The notes beneath the pieces are model-generated. The model was not told where the DNA came from. It saw nothing but the letters and a program-made list of their open reading frames with translations, and ran no database searches. Shown one piece after another: positions 1-12,351 of a stretch of 64,000 bases of DNA. Numbering within the stretch: the first letter of the stretch is position 1; each line of letters begins with the position of its first letter. A program made the translations under genes and the position numbers. The stretch is from Symbiodinium natans (Eukaryota > Sar > Dinophyceae > Suessiales > Symbiodiniaceae), in assembly GCA_905221605.1 (NCBI GenBank), contig CAJNDS010002374.1:248001-312000 (forward strand), read 5' to 3'.

Positions 1-1860
1 GGCGAGAAGAATAAAGGAATCGAACGGACAGTGACAAAAGGCAACAAGCATGTCGCACCTTCTGACTTCGTGCAAACCTTGGCGGGCTTTCGACATTGCT
101 GTCAGGTTCAGGTCCTCCTTCCCGAGTCGGCCGCCCGCCTGCCACCTGCTCAGGAACTGCCCGCTCTCTCCCTCCGCAGACTAAAAGAAAGGCTCCAAGA
201 AGGATTCCTTCTCTGATGTCTTTGTTAGTTGAGCTCTTGAGTGTCACATGCTGGAGAGAGCTCTGAGGCCGACCAGCCCGGGGGTGCAGGAGATCCACTT
301 CCCGAGGCCTCTGTGAGAGCCTGTGCATGTAATAGGGATTTGTGGTACATCTCTGTATCTGTCTTTGTTTTTTGTGTCGATTTTTTGAAATGCTTATCTT
401 TTTGCCCTTGCTTGCCTCGCGTGTGGCGTGATGTCTTGTGCGTTTGCTGCTCTTGTCCTTTTGCTTCTGGTTTTTTTTGGCTTGGAAGGCAGGGGGAGAT
501 CTTGGGTCTCCGTGTCAGGGCCGGGCACTCGGTGTGGAAATAACGAGGTGCCGAAACAATGCTGAGCTGTCGCAGATCTCCCTCTGTGTCTTTAGTGCTC
601 TTATGGAATCTGCTCTCTTAAGAGCAGAGACCCCTCCACCACCTCCTTGAAGTCAATATGTGGTGGGCTGCTGCTTGCTTCTACGGTGGGTACGTCTGAG
701 GTGGCCGGAGAGGCCCACGCAATGCCTCCGTCGAGGCCGCCGCCGCGCACCCGGGAAGATTCGGAGACCTCGGGGAGATTCTCTGAGACAAAGTGAGACT
801 CGGAGAAGAGAGAAGAGCCGAGAGCCCCTCCCCCCCGAATCAAGCTGAGAGGCATTTTCGGGTTCTTTGGGAGAGAAGTCGCGGGCTCTCCGAGCTCTGA
901 GTGCGATTGGGGTGTCTGCCCCCTTATCTAAAGCCAAGAGCGCCTTGAAGCCTTGCGCGTGGGCTTGCGCTGGCACCCATGTGCAGAAGCAAGTAGCACT
1001 GTAGCACGGTCCCACATCGGAAATGCAGGAGCGTGCTGGGGCAATTGGAGAACAGGAGGAGAGAGGAACAATCAGAAGACGAGGAGGGAGGAAGAGGGAG
1101 GGCCTCATGGAGACGATGAGGAAAAAGAAGTGCAAGTGAAGGGCAAGGGCGGGCCACACTTCTTTTGTTGTCCATCCCTTACTCTTACAGTGTCATCCTT
1201 CTATGGTTTGTCCTTTATTTATCTCCTTCTCTTGACATTCCCCCGTTTCTCCTCACTGTCGTTGCTCCCTCTTTTCTTCTCTTTGTTCTCCTCCCTTCTT
1301 CAGGAGGTGGGAAGAGACATGAGAAGGAATAGCAAGAATCACAAAGCGCAGCAGGAGAAAGGGAGTGAGACAGAGCAAGACATAGAGAAGCATAGGGATG
1401 GAGAGAGGAAAGTCGGAGATAAGGATGACTGTCGCCCTACTGTCATTGTCGTGTTTCTTTCTTGTCGAAGAGTAAGAGGAAAAGAGAGGAGAGGAGGAAT
1501 TTTCATGTTTCTGCCCACCTCGTTCTCGCCCTCATCTTTTCCGGTTTGGGAAGGGGGAATGACAGGAAAACATTGTCCCCTGGAGGCCCCTGGCCTTTGC
1601 AAGAATACATCAGTACAAACAGCTTCCAAAAAAGCTTTAACCAGCGACCCCCTCACCCCTCCCCGCCCCCTTGCCTTGAACGCCAGGCCGTTTAAAACTG
1701 GTTTCCTTAGAAGCCTTGATGAATCTCAACGGCCCGAAGCTTAGAATGGAAGGTCCCGAACTCTTGAATCTAGGACACATGGGAGTCTTGGAACAGCTGA
1801 ATCAAAAAGACCCAAGCTCTTGCATAAAGGAAGGCTGGGAAGCTCGGAGTCAAGAGGCTA
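1..1860. other. host DNA without a recognisable gene
   Basis: This GC-rich stretch has open frames on both strands, but none shows a recognisable domain or a sequence that reads like conserved protein. Purine-rich and pyrimidine-rich runs around 1,080-1,500 look like low-complexity intergenic or intron DNA. I see no RNA gene. Short exons of an unknown gene cannot be excluded. Confidence 0.5.
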
Positions 1861-1950
1861 TTGCGCGGTACATGTGCTCATCGACATGAACTTTGTGCAG
1901 TGGTAGGGGTACTGAAGGTAGCAGTGGCGGCATGTCGTGGTCCTGGTTAT

Positions 1951-2087
1951 GCTGGTGGTGGTGGTGGTGGTGGTGGTCGTCGTACTACTACGACTACTAC
2001 TCCTCCTCCTACTGCTGCTGCTACTGCTACTGCTACTGCTACTGCTACTGCTACTGCTACTGCTACTGCTACTGCTACTGCTACTGC

Positions 2088-2168
<81 letters not shown>
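1951..2168. repeat. compound trinucleotide/hexanucleotide microsatellite
   Basis: Blocks follow one another without interruption: GGT repeats, then CTACTA-type repeats, then TGCTAC repeats (about 2,010-2,088), GAC repeats (2,089-2,130) and TAC repeats to 2,168. Each block differs from its neighbour by one or two bases, as if one microsatellite had grown stepwise from another. All three frames are open, so long translations from here are artefacts. Confidence 0.9.
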
Positions 2169-2224
2169 GGCGTCACGTTCTTAATTGATCGCAGGGTTTT
2201 GTGGCATGCCATTTTCGTGTTAAG

Positions 2225-2460
2225 AGACGAAAACCTCGGTATTTACAGTGTTTCCTGGCTTTGTCCGTTTACGGACACGAAAAATCGACGTGTAAAAATT
2301 TCCGGAAACTACTTTCAACTACTTTAGGCGCAGGAGGAAAACATCGGTATTTACAGTGTTTTCGGGCTTCAAAAACGGTAAATTACAGGCCCTACTTCGC
2401 GCAGACGCGTTCTCAGAACAGAGGAAAACACCGGTATTTACAGCGTTTCGCGTTTTGTTT
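2225..2460. repeat. three copies of a short interspersed repeat
   Basis: The phrase CGGTATTTACAGTGTTT occurs at about 2,233, 2,346 and (with CGC replacing GTG) 2,432. Each copy is preceded by GAAAAC and followed by unrelated sequence. The spacing is about 85-115 bases. The function is unknown. Confidence 0.6.
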
Positions 2461-2529
2461 TAAGATGTTGCCCAACTTGTCCTTAAATCCGAACGCGTCC
2501 AGCAAGCCGAACAGTCGTGCACCCTGAAA

Positions 2530-2910
2530 TCCGAAACCCCAAAACCTGAAGCAAGCCCAAGAGTCGTGCACCCTTAAAATCTCAACCCCAAATCAGGTCT
2601 TGCCCTTGAACCCTACACCCCAAATCCCAAAGAAAAAAACACAAAAGATCTGGAGCCTGAAACCCCAAACCCCATATCTCCAGTCGAAGCTCAAAAGGCT
2701 CCCAAAAAAACCCCAAAAGATCTCCACCCTGAAGCCCCAAACCCGAAACCCTCCACTGTGAGCCCAAAAGGTCTTGCCCTTAAACCCGAAACCCTAAATC
2801 CCCAAAAACCCCAAAAGATCGCTACCCTCGAGCCCCAAACCCCACTGTGAGCCCAAAAGGTCTTGCCCTGAAACCCGAAACCCCAAATCCCTAAAAAACC
2901 CAAAAGATCT
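2530..2910. repeat. degenerate A/C-rich tandem repeats
   Basis: Loose repeats of the form CCCCAAAAGATCT, CTTGCCCTTAAACCCGAAACCC and CCACTGTGAGCCCAAAAGGT recur with a period near 70 bases. Short stretches such as AACCCTAAA resemble the TTTAGGG-type telomere unit, but only as single scattered copies, so I do not call telomere sequence. Confidence 0.6.
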
Positions 2911-3698
2911 GAAGCTGTGCAAGCTCTGGAACCTTGCCACTGACCTACCGTTGTTGCTCTTCGCCATGTCTTCTCGATCACTGGCTCTGCTTCCACTAAG
3001 TGACGCTCTTCGCACGGCAAGACTTCTCTTCGCCCACGTTGTGAACAATGTCTCCGGGCCGGAGCCTGCTGCGGCTTTCGCGGACGAGACAGTTCGCGTC
3101 CTCAGGAACGCGGTTCTGATTTGCTGGATGGTGACGACAGGCGACAGGAAGCGTCTTCGCTTCCAACTGCTTCAAGCCGCCAATCTTTTGCAGACCCTTC
3201 ACGCATTCCTGGTGCAGAACTCCTCAAACGGCGCATGGAGAACTGCTGCAACACCCCGCGGCGCTAGAAGTCGTGTCACCTGATGGGGTTTCGTTGTCAG
3301 ACTAGGACAGCAGACTGGCTACGCGGCCAGTCACGGGGTTTTGCTTGGAAGTTGCTTCCCACACTGATCGAGGCACCATGGGGGGAGGGGCTTTGTGTTT
3401 CAACTGAGTCGCATCTATGGATAAGGGGCTTGCTTGCAGGAAAATACACGTTGCTTCTCCCAGCGGATCCAATATCGGAGATGGTGTCGTATCGGTGGCT
3501 TTCGAGCTCTCGTGTTACTGCTCGCTTTTGTTTTGCCATGTGCGTAACCAGAGCATCCATGCCTGGCGACATCTCTGGCGCCCTGATCGCTGCGGCGGTA
3601 TGTTCTAGTGTGGTGGGCTTCCGTTTTCTTCTCAACGTTGAACCCGAAAGTTATGTTCGAGCCTGTGCCCGCAACCCTGAATGCGTGAAACCCTGTAC

Positions 3699-3820
3699 AC
3701 AAAGCACAGCACGTAATTACCCCCCCACCCCCCCCCACCCCCCCCCCCAACCCCTGAGCGTGGTCATGCGCGCGCAAAGCACAGCACGTAATTACCCCCC
3801 CCACCCCCCCCCCCAACCCG
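3699..3820. repeat. direct duplication with poly-C tails
   Basis: The phrase AAAGCACAGCACGTAATTAC followed by a long C tract with single A interruptions occurs twice, near 3,699 and 3,776. The C tracts resemble those in host introns elsewhere in the window. Confidence 0.75.
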
Positions 3821-3899
3821 TCAAACGGAGAAAAAACAGGAGAAAACGATAGAAAAAGTGAAAAAACAGCAGAAAACACCATGATCAGTTAAGAGCGTG

Positions 3900-3903
3900 T
3901 CAC

Positions 3904-3944
<41 letters not shown>

Positions 3945-3957
3945 GCTACTACTTCTA

Positions 3958-3989
<32 letters not shown>

Positions 3990-4025
3990 ACGACTACGAC
4001 TACGACTACGACTACGACTACCACC
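3900..4025. repeat. CTA and CGACTA microsatellite
   Basis: Perfect CTA repeats run to about 3,965 and pass into CGACTA repeats to about 4,021. All frames are open because the units contain no stop codon. Confidence 0.9.
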
Positions 4026-4743
4026 TACTACTGTAATCGCAAGAGGTGGCGGAGTGTAGGACGAGCAGTAGGAGTTGTGGCAGTAGTACTCGTATCGGCT
4101 GTGTTTCACAGGTCCATCTTGCCATGTCCCTGATCTCAAGAGACTTCAGTTTGTGAGGGTCTGTGGTTTCCACGCTGTGGCGTTCAAGCCGCGCTCCTGC
4201 GAACACCCGCGTGTGCCATGGAGGGCGGGGCGAAGCTTTCGATGGCCATTCACAAGGCGTGCTCGTTTTAATTTGGGAATAGTAGGCCATCTCGGAATAC
4301 TGCAGATTTTGGGCATTGCTGGTCTTTTCAGCATAGGCCTCTGCACTTGTCGTTATGTTGGGGAGTTCGTTGTAGTCGGCAAGTGACTATGTCTGTTCCC
4401 TTTTCCAGCAGATCCCGGCACCTGGTGCTCCAAATCGCAGTGTTTTTTGGGATCCCCGATGTCAATTTTTCCATGATACCATCGTGGGGGCCATCCTGCC
4501 CAACATATTGAAGTGTAAAGATAGTTTCCTCACAACATGTATGGGCAGAGGCATTCAAGACTGGAGGCCATGGATGTAATTCGCCAGCTCCGTGACCTCG
4601 GCGTCGATGCTGCCCCTTGTATGACAAGCACCGGGGGGTCTCATAAGTCTCATATCACCTTTCCCGAGCGGCATGTGAGGAAAGACTTATCATGCCTCAA
4701 CAATAGGATTGGCCTTCTGCCATGGCGATGTTCTGAGTTCTGA

Positions 4744-7700
4744 ATGGAAGAAAGGCATTCTGTGCAAGCCACTTATCCATGCCATCCGATGCCCGCGTTG
4801 AACATACCAAATCTTCGGGAGAGTTTCGACAAGGCTGCGCAGAAGTTCTGCTACCCGAAAGCTGAGGACGTGGACTTGCCACGCATCTGTGTAGTGGGCA
4901 AACAGAGCAGCGGCAAGTCTTCAGTGATGGAGGCATTGACAGGCAGGGTCGTTGCGTGGAACGTGCCTGCTGGTTTCCGCTCTTGAGGAGGTCAATATGG
5001 TCCTCTGATGAGGTTAAGCCCTGAAGCCAGTGATCCAAGTTAAGCGGCCACTTGCGTCTGCTGCATGTTGCACTTCACGACCTGGCAGGAATATCCGTGC
5101 CCCGCGCAGCTGGAACTTGCACGCGATGCGCGTATGAAATCTACACCTCAGCAGCCGATGTGGAGTTCAGCTGCGCCGTCAGCATCCGATGCGAAGAGCT
5201 GGGCAAGCCAGGGTTTTTCCAAACCACGGAAGGGGGGGGGGAAGAGGGTCTACTCGAGACAACGAAGAGCAGCATGCCGGCTCGAATTTAGCTTGTTGCT
5301 GTCGGAGAGAAAACCCCCTGAGCCCTGGGAGGTTGCGACTGGCAGAGACCTCCGACATGTCGAAGGTGGCGGAGCTCCTGGGACTTGCCCAGACGCTGCC
5401 CGGCCCAAATTGCGCATCTCCACTACGCCCTTGCCTATAAATAAGCCCTAAAGTCCTTCCCTTTGCTTCGGATCCCCGGGGCCGAGGTTGCTGCTCAGCT
5501 GCCCGGCTTCCCATTGGCACTGTTCTGTGCCCATCCTGTCGGGGTGAGGCCTAAACTGCGTCGGTTTACGCGCGCGTTGTACTTCTTGCGCATGTGCCAA
5601 ACCCTGAGACTCGTCTTTGGGGAAGTTCTCAGCGTGCACCTAGGCCCCATCCACCTGGAGAAGTTCCGGAAGACGCAAGAAATTCCCGAGAAGCCTGGGT
5701 GGTTGACCGTGGAGTCACTGAGGGGGCTGTTTGAGGGGTCCCCATCCCCAACGGCATCCCTTGAGCTGGAGTTCACAAGGGACGTCGTGCAAGTGGACAT
5801 TCGAGGCAGGGAGTTCCAAGCACTCCAGCTCATCGATCTTCCAGGCCTCATTGCGTCCGCGCCAAATGCGGAGCTGGTGTCGTTAATTCGGGACTTGTGC
5901 TCCGATTACATCCGCCGGGAGAACACGCTGATTGCGATGTGCTGCCCCTTCGACGACGACTTGGAGAATCAAGAGGCCTTCGCAAGTTCGCGGCATCATC
6001 CCCCCACTTCTAAACCCCGGATAGAGACTTCCTTACGGGAGGGGTTGAGGGATAACGTAGGCATGAGTCCCTTGCGCAAAAGAATGTCTAAACCCGCGTG
6101 GCACTTCAATTCCCCAAAGCTCTGCGGAGCCTGGCAGGGTCCCGAGTTCTCTTCTGTGACAAGAACCCCAGGTCCGCGCCCTGGCCAAGAAATTTGATGC
6201 CGAGGGCCTCCGGACGGTGGGGATCCTCACGAAGGCGGACAGGATTCCAGAAGGCCTCGGTTGGGGTGCAGTGAGCAGGATCTGGAGGCTAGGGTTTATA
6301 GATCAAAGCGTCAAGCGGCGGAAGCTTGGGGTTTGATTCATATTCTGCAAGGCCTGGAGACGCAGTGGGAGAAGATCCTCCTGAATCAGATGAACTTGTA
6401 TAAGCTCAAGCATGGCTACTTTGCAGTGAAGAATCCAGGACAGTCTGACTTAGACAAGGGCCTGACTGCCGCGGAGGCAAGAAGAATGGAAGAAGCCTTC
6501 TTCGATGGCCCGCAGTGGCAACATGGTCGGGATCGTTGTGGGACCTCACCTTTGCGAGACTTCCTGGGAGATCAACTGCACCGCCTCATCCAGCAGCAGC
6601 TTCAAGTCTGCACGAGTTTTGTCCGGCTGACCTGCTAGGAGTAAACTGAGTAAGCGCTTGGCGCTGTTGCGTTTTTCACGTTTTCCTGGATCCTTGAGGC
6701 TGCCCGAGGTGCAAACAGAGCTCGCCGCGCAGCACGAGAAGACCGAGAAGGACTGCTGCCGCATCAAATGTAAGTGTGCGACAGCTGCGACCACAACGAA
6801 GCCGTGTTGCCGTTGATGCCGAGCAAATGGGGGTCAGTGCTGCGGGCAATTAACTAAAGGTTATCCTCCGATTCACCCTTTGCATCGCCGACTTCCTGCA
6901 ACCTGAAAGCGCCAGGAGCTGAAGAGCTTGGGCCTTCCGCTCGTTCCGGAGATGGTCATGGTCGAGCTCATGAGCTTGTTGGAGAAGATCAAGGGCCTTC
7001 TTCACAAGACGATTGAGGCTCAGGACCGCGCTGAGCTGGACTTTTGGAAATCTCTGGAGAAGAAGTACCAAGAGCTCAGGAATGCCTGCTTTGATTGTCG
7101 GCCTCTGCTTAAAGCTGGGGAGGTTGTGCTGGACAACAGCGATTTGGTATGCCGCAAGATGAGGGTGTCGCTGAAAAGCTGGGACGATTGGCACTGGCTC
7201 ACTGCCCACATGACAGCTGAGCGACAGCTCACGCAAGACATTGACGCGAGCGGCAGGAAGGTTCCAGCCGCTTCCCGCGTACTGGATGAGGACTGGTTGA
7301 GAATGCCAGGCGCAAATACCCCGCATTTTCGCGCAGGAACACCACACCGCAACGACTCCATTCCTCCGGACTGGAAGTCAGGTTGGCAGGAAGAAGCAAA
7401 TGGAATCTGTAGTACGTTCTGGGAACGGCCGAAGCAGCTGGTGCAGAAGAGTCCCCAGTGGCCTGTCGTGATAACCCTCGTCGAGGGGCCTCGCGAAGGG
7501 CAATACCTCAGTGTGGGCAAGGTTCGTGAGCTCATCGAGCGGCACAGGGGGCGTGAGCTCCGGCTTCCCGGTGGGCCTGCTGCTTACGCGGCAGCTCGAG
7601 GCCTCATTCACGACGCCATCAAGAAGTGGGAGAAGCCCGCAACGAGCTGCGTCACAGAGAGCAGTCGATTGCTGAGTGAACTCGCCCATGCCGTGGTCGC

Positions 7701-8682
7701 TGAGTCCACCAAGCTGTATCCAGTACTTCGCACGGAGCTGCTGGGGTCCATCACGGAAACCGTGAAACAGGCAACAGGCATTTGTCAGGAAAGCAAGGAG
7801 AAGCTTCTGGAGCAAGAGTTGTCTCCGGACTTGTTCACGCAAAACGACCACTACCTTCAGGATGGGTTTGAGAAGGCCCAGCTCATGGTCAGGAAGCAAC
7901 TGGGCCTCACGATTGGTTGGAAACAGCTGGCACCGAAGGATCAGGAAGACCTCAGGCGATTGCTGCGAGCGAGCGGCATAAAGCTCGAGAAGGACCTGGT
8001 AGAGCCAAGTGACGTTGCTTGGCTCCCTGATATGACTTGATGTAATCGGGTTTTGAAAATGCAGCAAATGAAGCGTCTTATGTGTTTTCCACATGGTACA
8101 GTAAGGATGACGATGCAATCTGGTGCATGTGCGTCACATACGCCTATCACAAGGTGCACCGGCGAAAGTCTGCTTGGCGCGCCTCTTGATACCTTAGGCC
8201 TGTAAAGCAGGTGCACGATGAATGGCTTGGAGACCTATAGTCTCTTGCAACTGTAGATCCAATGACCTACACTATTCTTGAAGGGTAAACTGTAGTGTTA
8301 TGTAGTTGTGCGGCAGAGTACTGTAGTGGAAACACTTTTGCTGAACAGTGATCCTGCAAGCTGCATGCGTTAACTCGAAGTCCAGGTTGCGTTCAAGCGC
8401 TTCTGTGATCAGTTGCCACGCGAAGTGGACACAATGCTTCGTCTTGTCGTGGACTCGATGTCGAAAGATGTGTGGAAGAGCTCCTTGGATTGGTTGAAAG
8501 CCCTGCACAGTGATCATGTGTTCGACGTTGATGTTTGTTCACCTTGTCCAAACCGCCGAGGGCTGCAAGGTTACATGGAGCGGGGCGCAGTCCATGAGCT
8601 TTTCCATGAAAGTGACGAAACCGCGGCTTATCGGAAGAAGCTCGCCGACAAGGTTCCTGCTTTTGTCATTGGATGCCAGTGA
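4744..8682 (+). CDS. dynamin-family large GTPase, multi-exon
   Basis: Dynamins bind and hydrolyse GTP while assembling on membranes to constrict or sever them. The first exon (about 4,744-4,950) carries the P-loop GKQSSGKSS. About 5,590-5,990 gives the G3 motif as LIDLPGL and a following segment typical of the G domain. An exon at about 6,177-6,262 gives LRTVGILTKAD (G4). About 6,340-6,625 has GTSPLRDFLGDQLHRLI, the end of the G domain. Positions 6,912-8,040 form the stalk, including VRELIERHRGREL and LFTQNDHYL. About 8,384-8,470 (VAFKRFCDQLP) and 8,560-8,682 (LFHESDETAAYRKKL) match the GTPase effector region. No PH or proline-rich domain is seen, so a DRP- or Mx-like member is likelier than classical dynamin. 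Exon edges are estimates. The switch I exon was not clearly found. The start chosen is the first ATG of the P-loop frame. Confidence 0.8.
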
Positions 8683-8699
8683 TTGCTCTGAATCGACTG

Positions 8700-11600
8700 A
8701 GGGGAAAAGTTTCGCGTTCAGGATATCGCGTTCTACGTTAGAACTCCTGCAGCACGCTAGAGGCATCTGCATCATGCGTGCTGCTGCTAAGCGCGCACTT
8801 TACTTGGATCGTAGGGCCTTGGGGCCTCGGGGGCGATGCTGTTGTGTGAGCAGCTGCAACGTAGAACAGAATGCAATCTCGTACAGACCGCGACGCACCG
8901 GGAAGTGCAAACTCTGACTTGGTGAGGCCGCGAGGCTCTCGAAAGCGTTGCAGCTACTCCAAATGCAGGCCTGACGGGGACATGACCACGTTCAGTTGGC
9001 GGGTCAGGAGTGATTTGCGTTTTTGTAGGCATCCGACTGCGGACTACTGAGACAAAGCTAGCACTCCGGCATTAAGCCGATGCGCCCGACAGAAGCTGCA
9101 CTGCCCAGGAGAAGTCGAAGTGATGGTGGCAAGCGGCAAGGGGCTATCTTCACGCTCTGGCCGCTGCTTTGCTGACTGGGCGCTCTGCGCTGATGATCTG
9201 CAGTGCTCCGGGATCTAGGGGCATGACTCGCTGACATACACACCTTTCATCATATCTTTCTCTAAACGGGATTTGAAGGCCCCGGTTGCCAGGAGACTGC
9301 GATCTTAATGCGCGACAGAGATTTTGAACCAGACTTCAGAGCAAGATGCTCTTTCGTATCGGCATGGTGTAGCCATGCAAGCGGTAGTTTAGCTTAAAGC
9401 CAAGTTCCCCCCTGGGACAACAGGAATGCGTCGGAACCTACGCAGATGTTCCCCGGGGCATTTCAGCATTGGCCATTGGAGACGCGCAGATGTCGCAAAA
9501 TGTTCCAAGCATCGACATTCCTTGTCATCCTGTTCCGAGATTCCGAGAACACAGTGAGAAGCAAATATCACACAACAGGTGAGGCCCAACATGCAATGCG
9601 ATAGCCAGACTAACGCCCAAGTCTTTGGCAGAAGGAGGCTGCTAGGTCACATGCACATGACTTTAGTCAACTTGATTTGCGTTCCGCACTTGAAGGCCCG
9701 ACAGCAGGGCAGGAACAGCAGACAGAGAGCACACATCACACGATGCGTGCTGTGACAAGGGGCACTGAAGTCGCACCACCGCGCAAAGTAGAGCCGAGTT
9801 TACGAGGACAGGTTTGGGGCCATAGGGGGAGCTCCTTTGAGAGTTGCGACAAGAAGTGCCCAACTTCTAAGGCCAGGTTCGGCCGAGCAGCCCGGCTCCC
9901 AGGGGTCAAAGCTGAGCACAGTACACGCAGTACACAGCACACTCCAATCAATGTCCCCGGCTTTCAACTGCAGGTATTTGTTCCAGCACCGGTTGCTGGC
10001 TTTTGCCCAGGCGCGCCCCGTGTCGTACACCCCTTTCAATGAAGCTTCTTATCCGAGACCTGCCTTGACCCCACCATGCCAGCGAGACTCTGCACCCATT
10101 TCGTCCCCGCTTTGCCCTTGAGTGCAAACGCGGGGCTTTCAGATGACGATTTGCAGCCTCTGAAACCGTAATCAGTCCCAGGGCCTCCTGCACGACTTGG
10201 TCCAGGTGGGCCTGAAACGAAGGGGCGGCTATTGCTTAGTCACGGTTGGTCTTGCTTTCTCCCTGGCCTGCAGGCACCTGCATGCTTCCTCGATCTCCTC
10301 GATGCCCGTCTGCGCGCCGCATCGGCGTCGCGCCCAGAAGACTGACGAGGCCACCGTCGAACAAAAAGGGCAGGCCGATTGAGCGCTCGCACGGCCATGG
10401 CAGCCTTTCGGTGTCACTGCTTCGTTTCACCAGGGTTTCACAAATTTGCAAGACCTCCGTGAAGAGCACGAAGTCTCAAAAGGCTGCGGACGTTTTGCAG
10501 TTAGTTGCTCTCCAGCAGGACGGAGGCGCCAATCCCCGAAGATCTCTCGTCTCTGAAACTCTTCCTGACATGTCGCACTCCCCCTCGCAGGTCATGGGAG
10601 GCTTCGGGCAAGGCGCGCTCATCTTACCGGGGGCTGCAGTCTGGAGCACCGGAGAGCGGATTCGGTCGCGAGCCTGCCTTTCGGCTTAGTGGTTGCGCGT
10701 TCGCCCTTGAAGTGGGAAGCTGAGCAGGAAGGCTGTCGCCAGTGCGCGCCCCGGAGCAAGCGAAGTGAGAGGATGTGCGAAGAAGACTTGTTAAGAAGAT
10801 GCGAGATGTGCCAAGAAGATGCCTTGGGAGGCAGCGCACCTGGGGATCCCTGGAGCCAGCGCCCGAGTGCATGTCGTGGGCCCCTGATTATATAAACCCC
10901 CCCCCCTGCCCCCCCAAAAAAAAGATGCTCCCTCTCCCCATCTCTCCCCATGGAAATGTTTGGCCGAGAGAAAAGAAGACACCGTGCAAAGGGGAAGAGC
11001 GAGCGGCGAGCATCCTTGGCCTCCGATGGAGGGTTCCAACCGTCCGGGTCTGCTTCCAAGTTCTGTCACGAAGCCTTTGGAATTCCAAACAGCTTCCAAG
11101 CGGGTGTGCACATCTGGCAGGCTCCCGGAGGTCCCTGACCAGGGCTACCAGGGTCCAGGCCGGGACATCGATGCGGAGGAGGGCGAGTGGGGGTGAACTG
11201 CCGTGAGCTGCCCTGGCTTTCCTACGAGCCTCGGCAGAAACCTGTTGCCAGACCAGGTGGCGAAGAATCAACGGTCAATGATGAACACACCCAGCAGTCG
11301 AAGTTGCTTAGAGCAGTAGCCGTCATGAGACGATACAGCGTTGACCGAGCACCATGATCATCACCAACAACAACAACAACAACAGCATACAACAACCACC
11401 TGTCCTGTCGGACACAGCGGACACACTAGTCACTAGACAAAGCTCGACTAAAATGCGAGTGCACGTGCACTGAGTGCACCCGGAAATGGTTAGGGCAGCT
11501 GGCAGGCGTGGTGTCTCCTTTGCATGTGGATGACACACTGGAGATCATGGCGGACCAGATGCAACTTGACGAGGCTACCGGGTACAGTGTACAGTGCACG

Positions 11601-12250
11601 GACTTTCGGAGATTCCAGGGGTTTGAGAGAGCAGCAGCTGCATTGCAGATGGACAACGAGATCTTCGAGCCGCTAAACCAGTTCGATGACGATCTCAAGG
11701 ACCCCCTGGTGTTTTTGGGGTCGTCAAGTTGCGGAGCAGGCAGGTTTGCAGGTTGTAGCAGTATAGGGGTCAACCTTTGCGTTCGTCATCTCTCTAAACG
11801 CCACAAGTGCAGCAAGGCCCAGAATAAGGTTACAGCCTCATCCAAAATCTGAGACCATCAATGTCCCACACCAACAAGTGCCTAGGCTGTTGAATGCCTA
11901 AGTTTAAAGCAACACGCAAAGCATGTTTTTCTTGATGACAGATGTGGAGTGGTTCATGACAAGGACCTGATGATTGATTGCATCACGGAGAAGGCGTTGT
12001 GGGATTCCTCTGCCTTCTGGGGCCCAGCGGCCCAGTAGCCGCCTCGTGAGGTGCGCCGTATCTTATCCCTGGATCCGTCCAAGTACAAGAATGGCCGGCT
12101 GCCTTTCGGCCTGAAGCCTGACAAGGCCTTCGCCGCAGACCCCAAGTTGCGTGTGGCGTGCGCTTCTTTTCAGAACGATTTTTTGCCCATACCTCTCCCA
12201 TATTGAGAGAGAGACCAAGCTGGAGAGGGCATCGCCTTCGGCGGCGACGA
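8700..12250. other. host DNA, no firm gene
   Basis: I see no recognisable protein domain. On the minus strand, 10,100-10,400 has two short helical stretches (one contains EEIEEACRCLQAREK, the other VQEALGLITVSEAAN) that could be exons of an unknown gene. On the plus strand, 11,508-11,852 has an open frame beginning after a CTTTGCATG context, with no match I know. GC-rich composition and C-rich runs near 10,900 fit intergenic or intron DNA. Confidence 0.4.
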
Positions 12251-12351
12251 CACCGACTTGGAGGTGCGCGCGCGTCGCAGAAAGCAGAAAAAAATTGAAT
12301 CCTGGAATCCTATAGCCCCCTGCCCTTGCCTTTGCTCTCTTGCTCTCTGCT

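Larger units (their letters stand above)
2920..4740. other. host DNA without a recognisable gene
   Basis: Apart from the C-rich duplication at 3,699-3,820 and the microsatellite at 3,900-4,025, I see no supported gene here. An open frame at 2,951-3,283 (+) gives a plausible helical protein, but it matches nothing I recognise and has no flanking exons. Confidence 0.4.

Noticed and set aside
2530-2910. Interstitial telomere repeat
   Set aside because: AACCCTAAA appears only singly within longer degenerate units; there is no tandem TTTAGGG array.
10236-10469. Ankyrin-repeat gene on the minus strand
   Set aside because: The helical stretches are short and lack the TPLH-type consensus. I kept them only as possible unknown exons.
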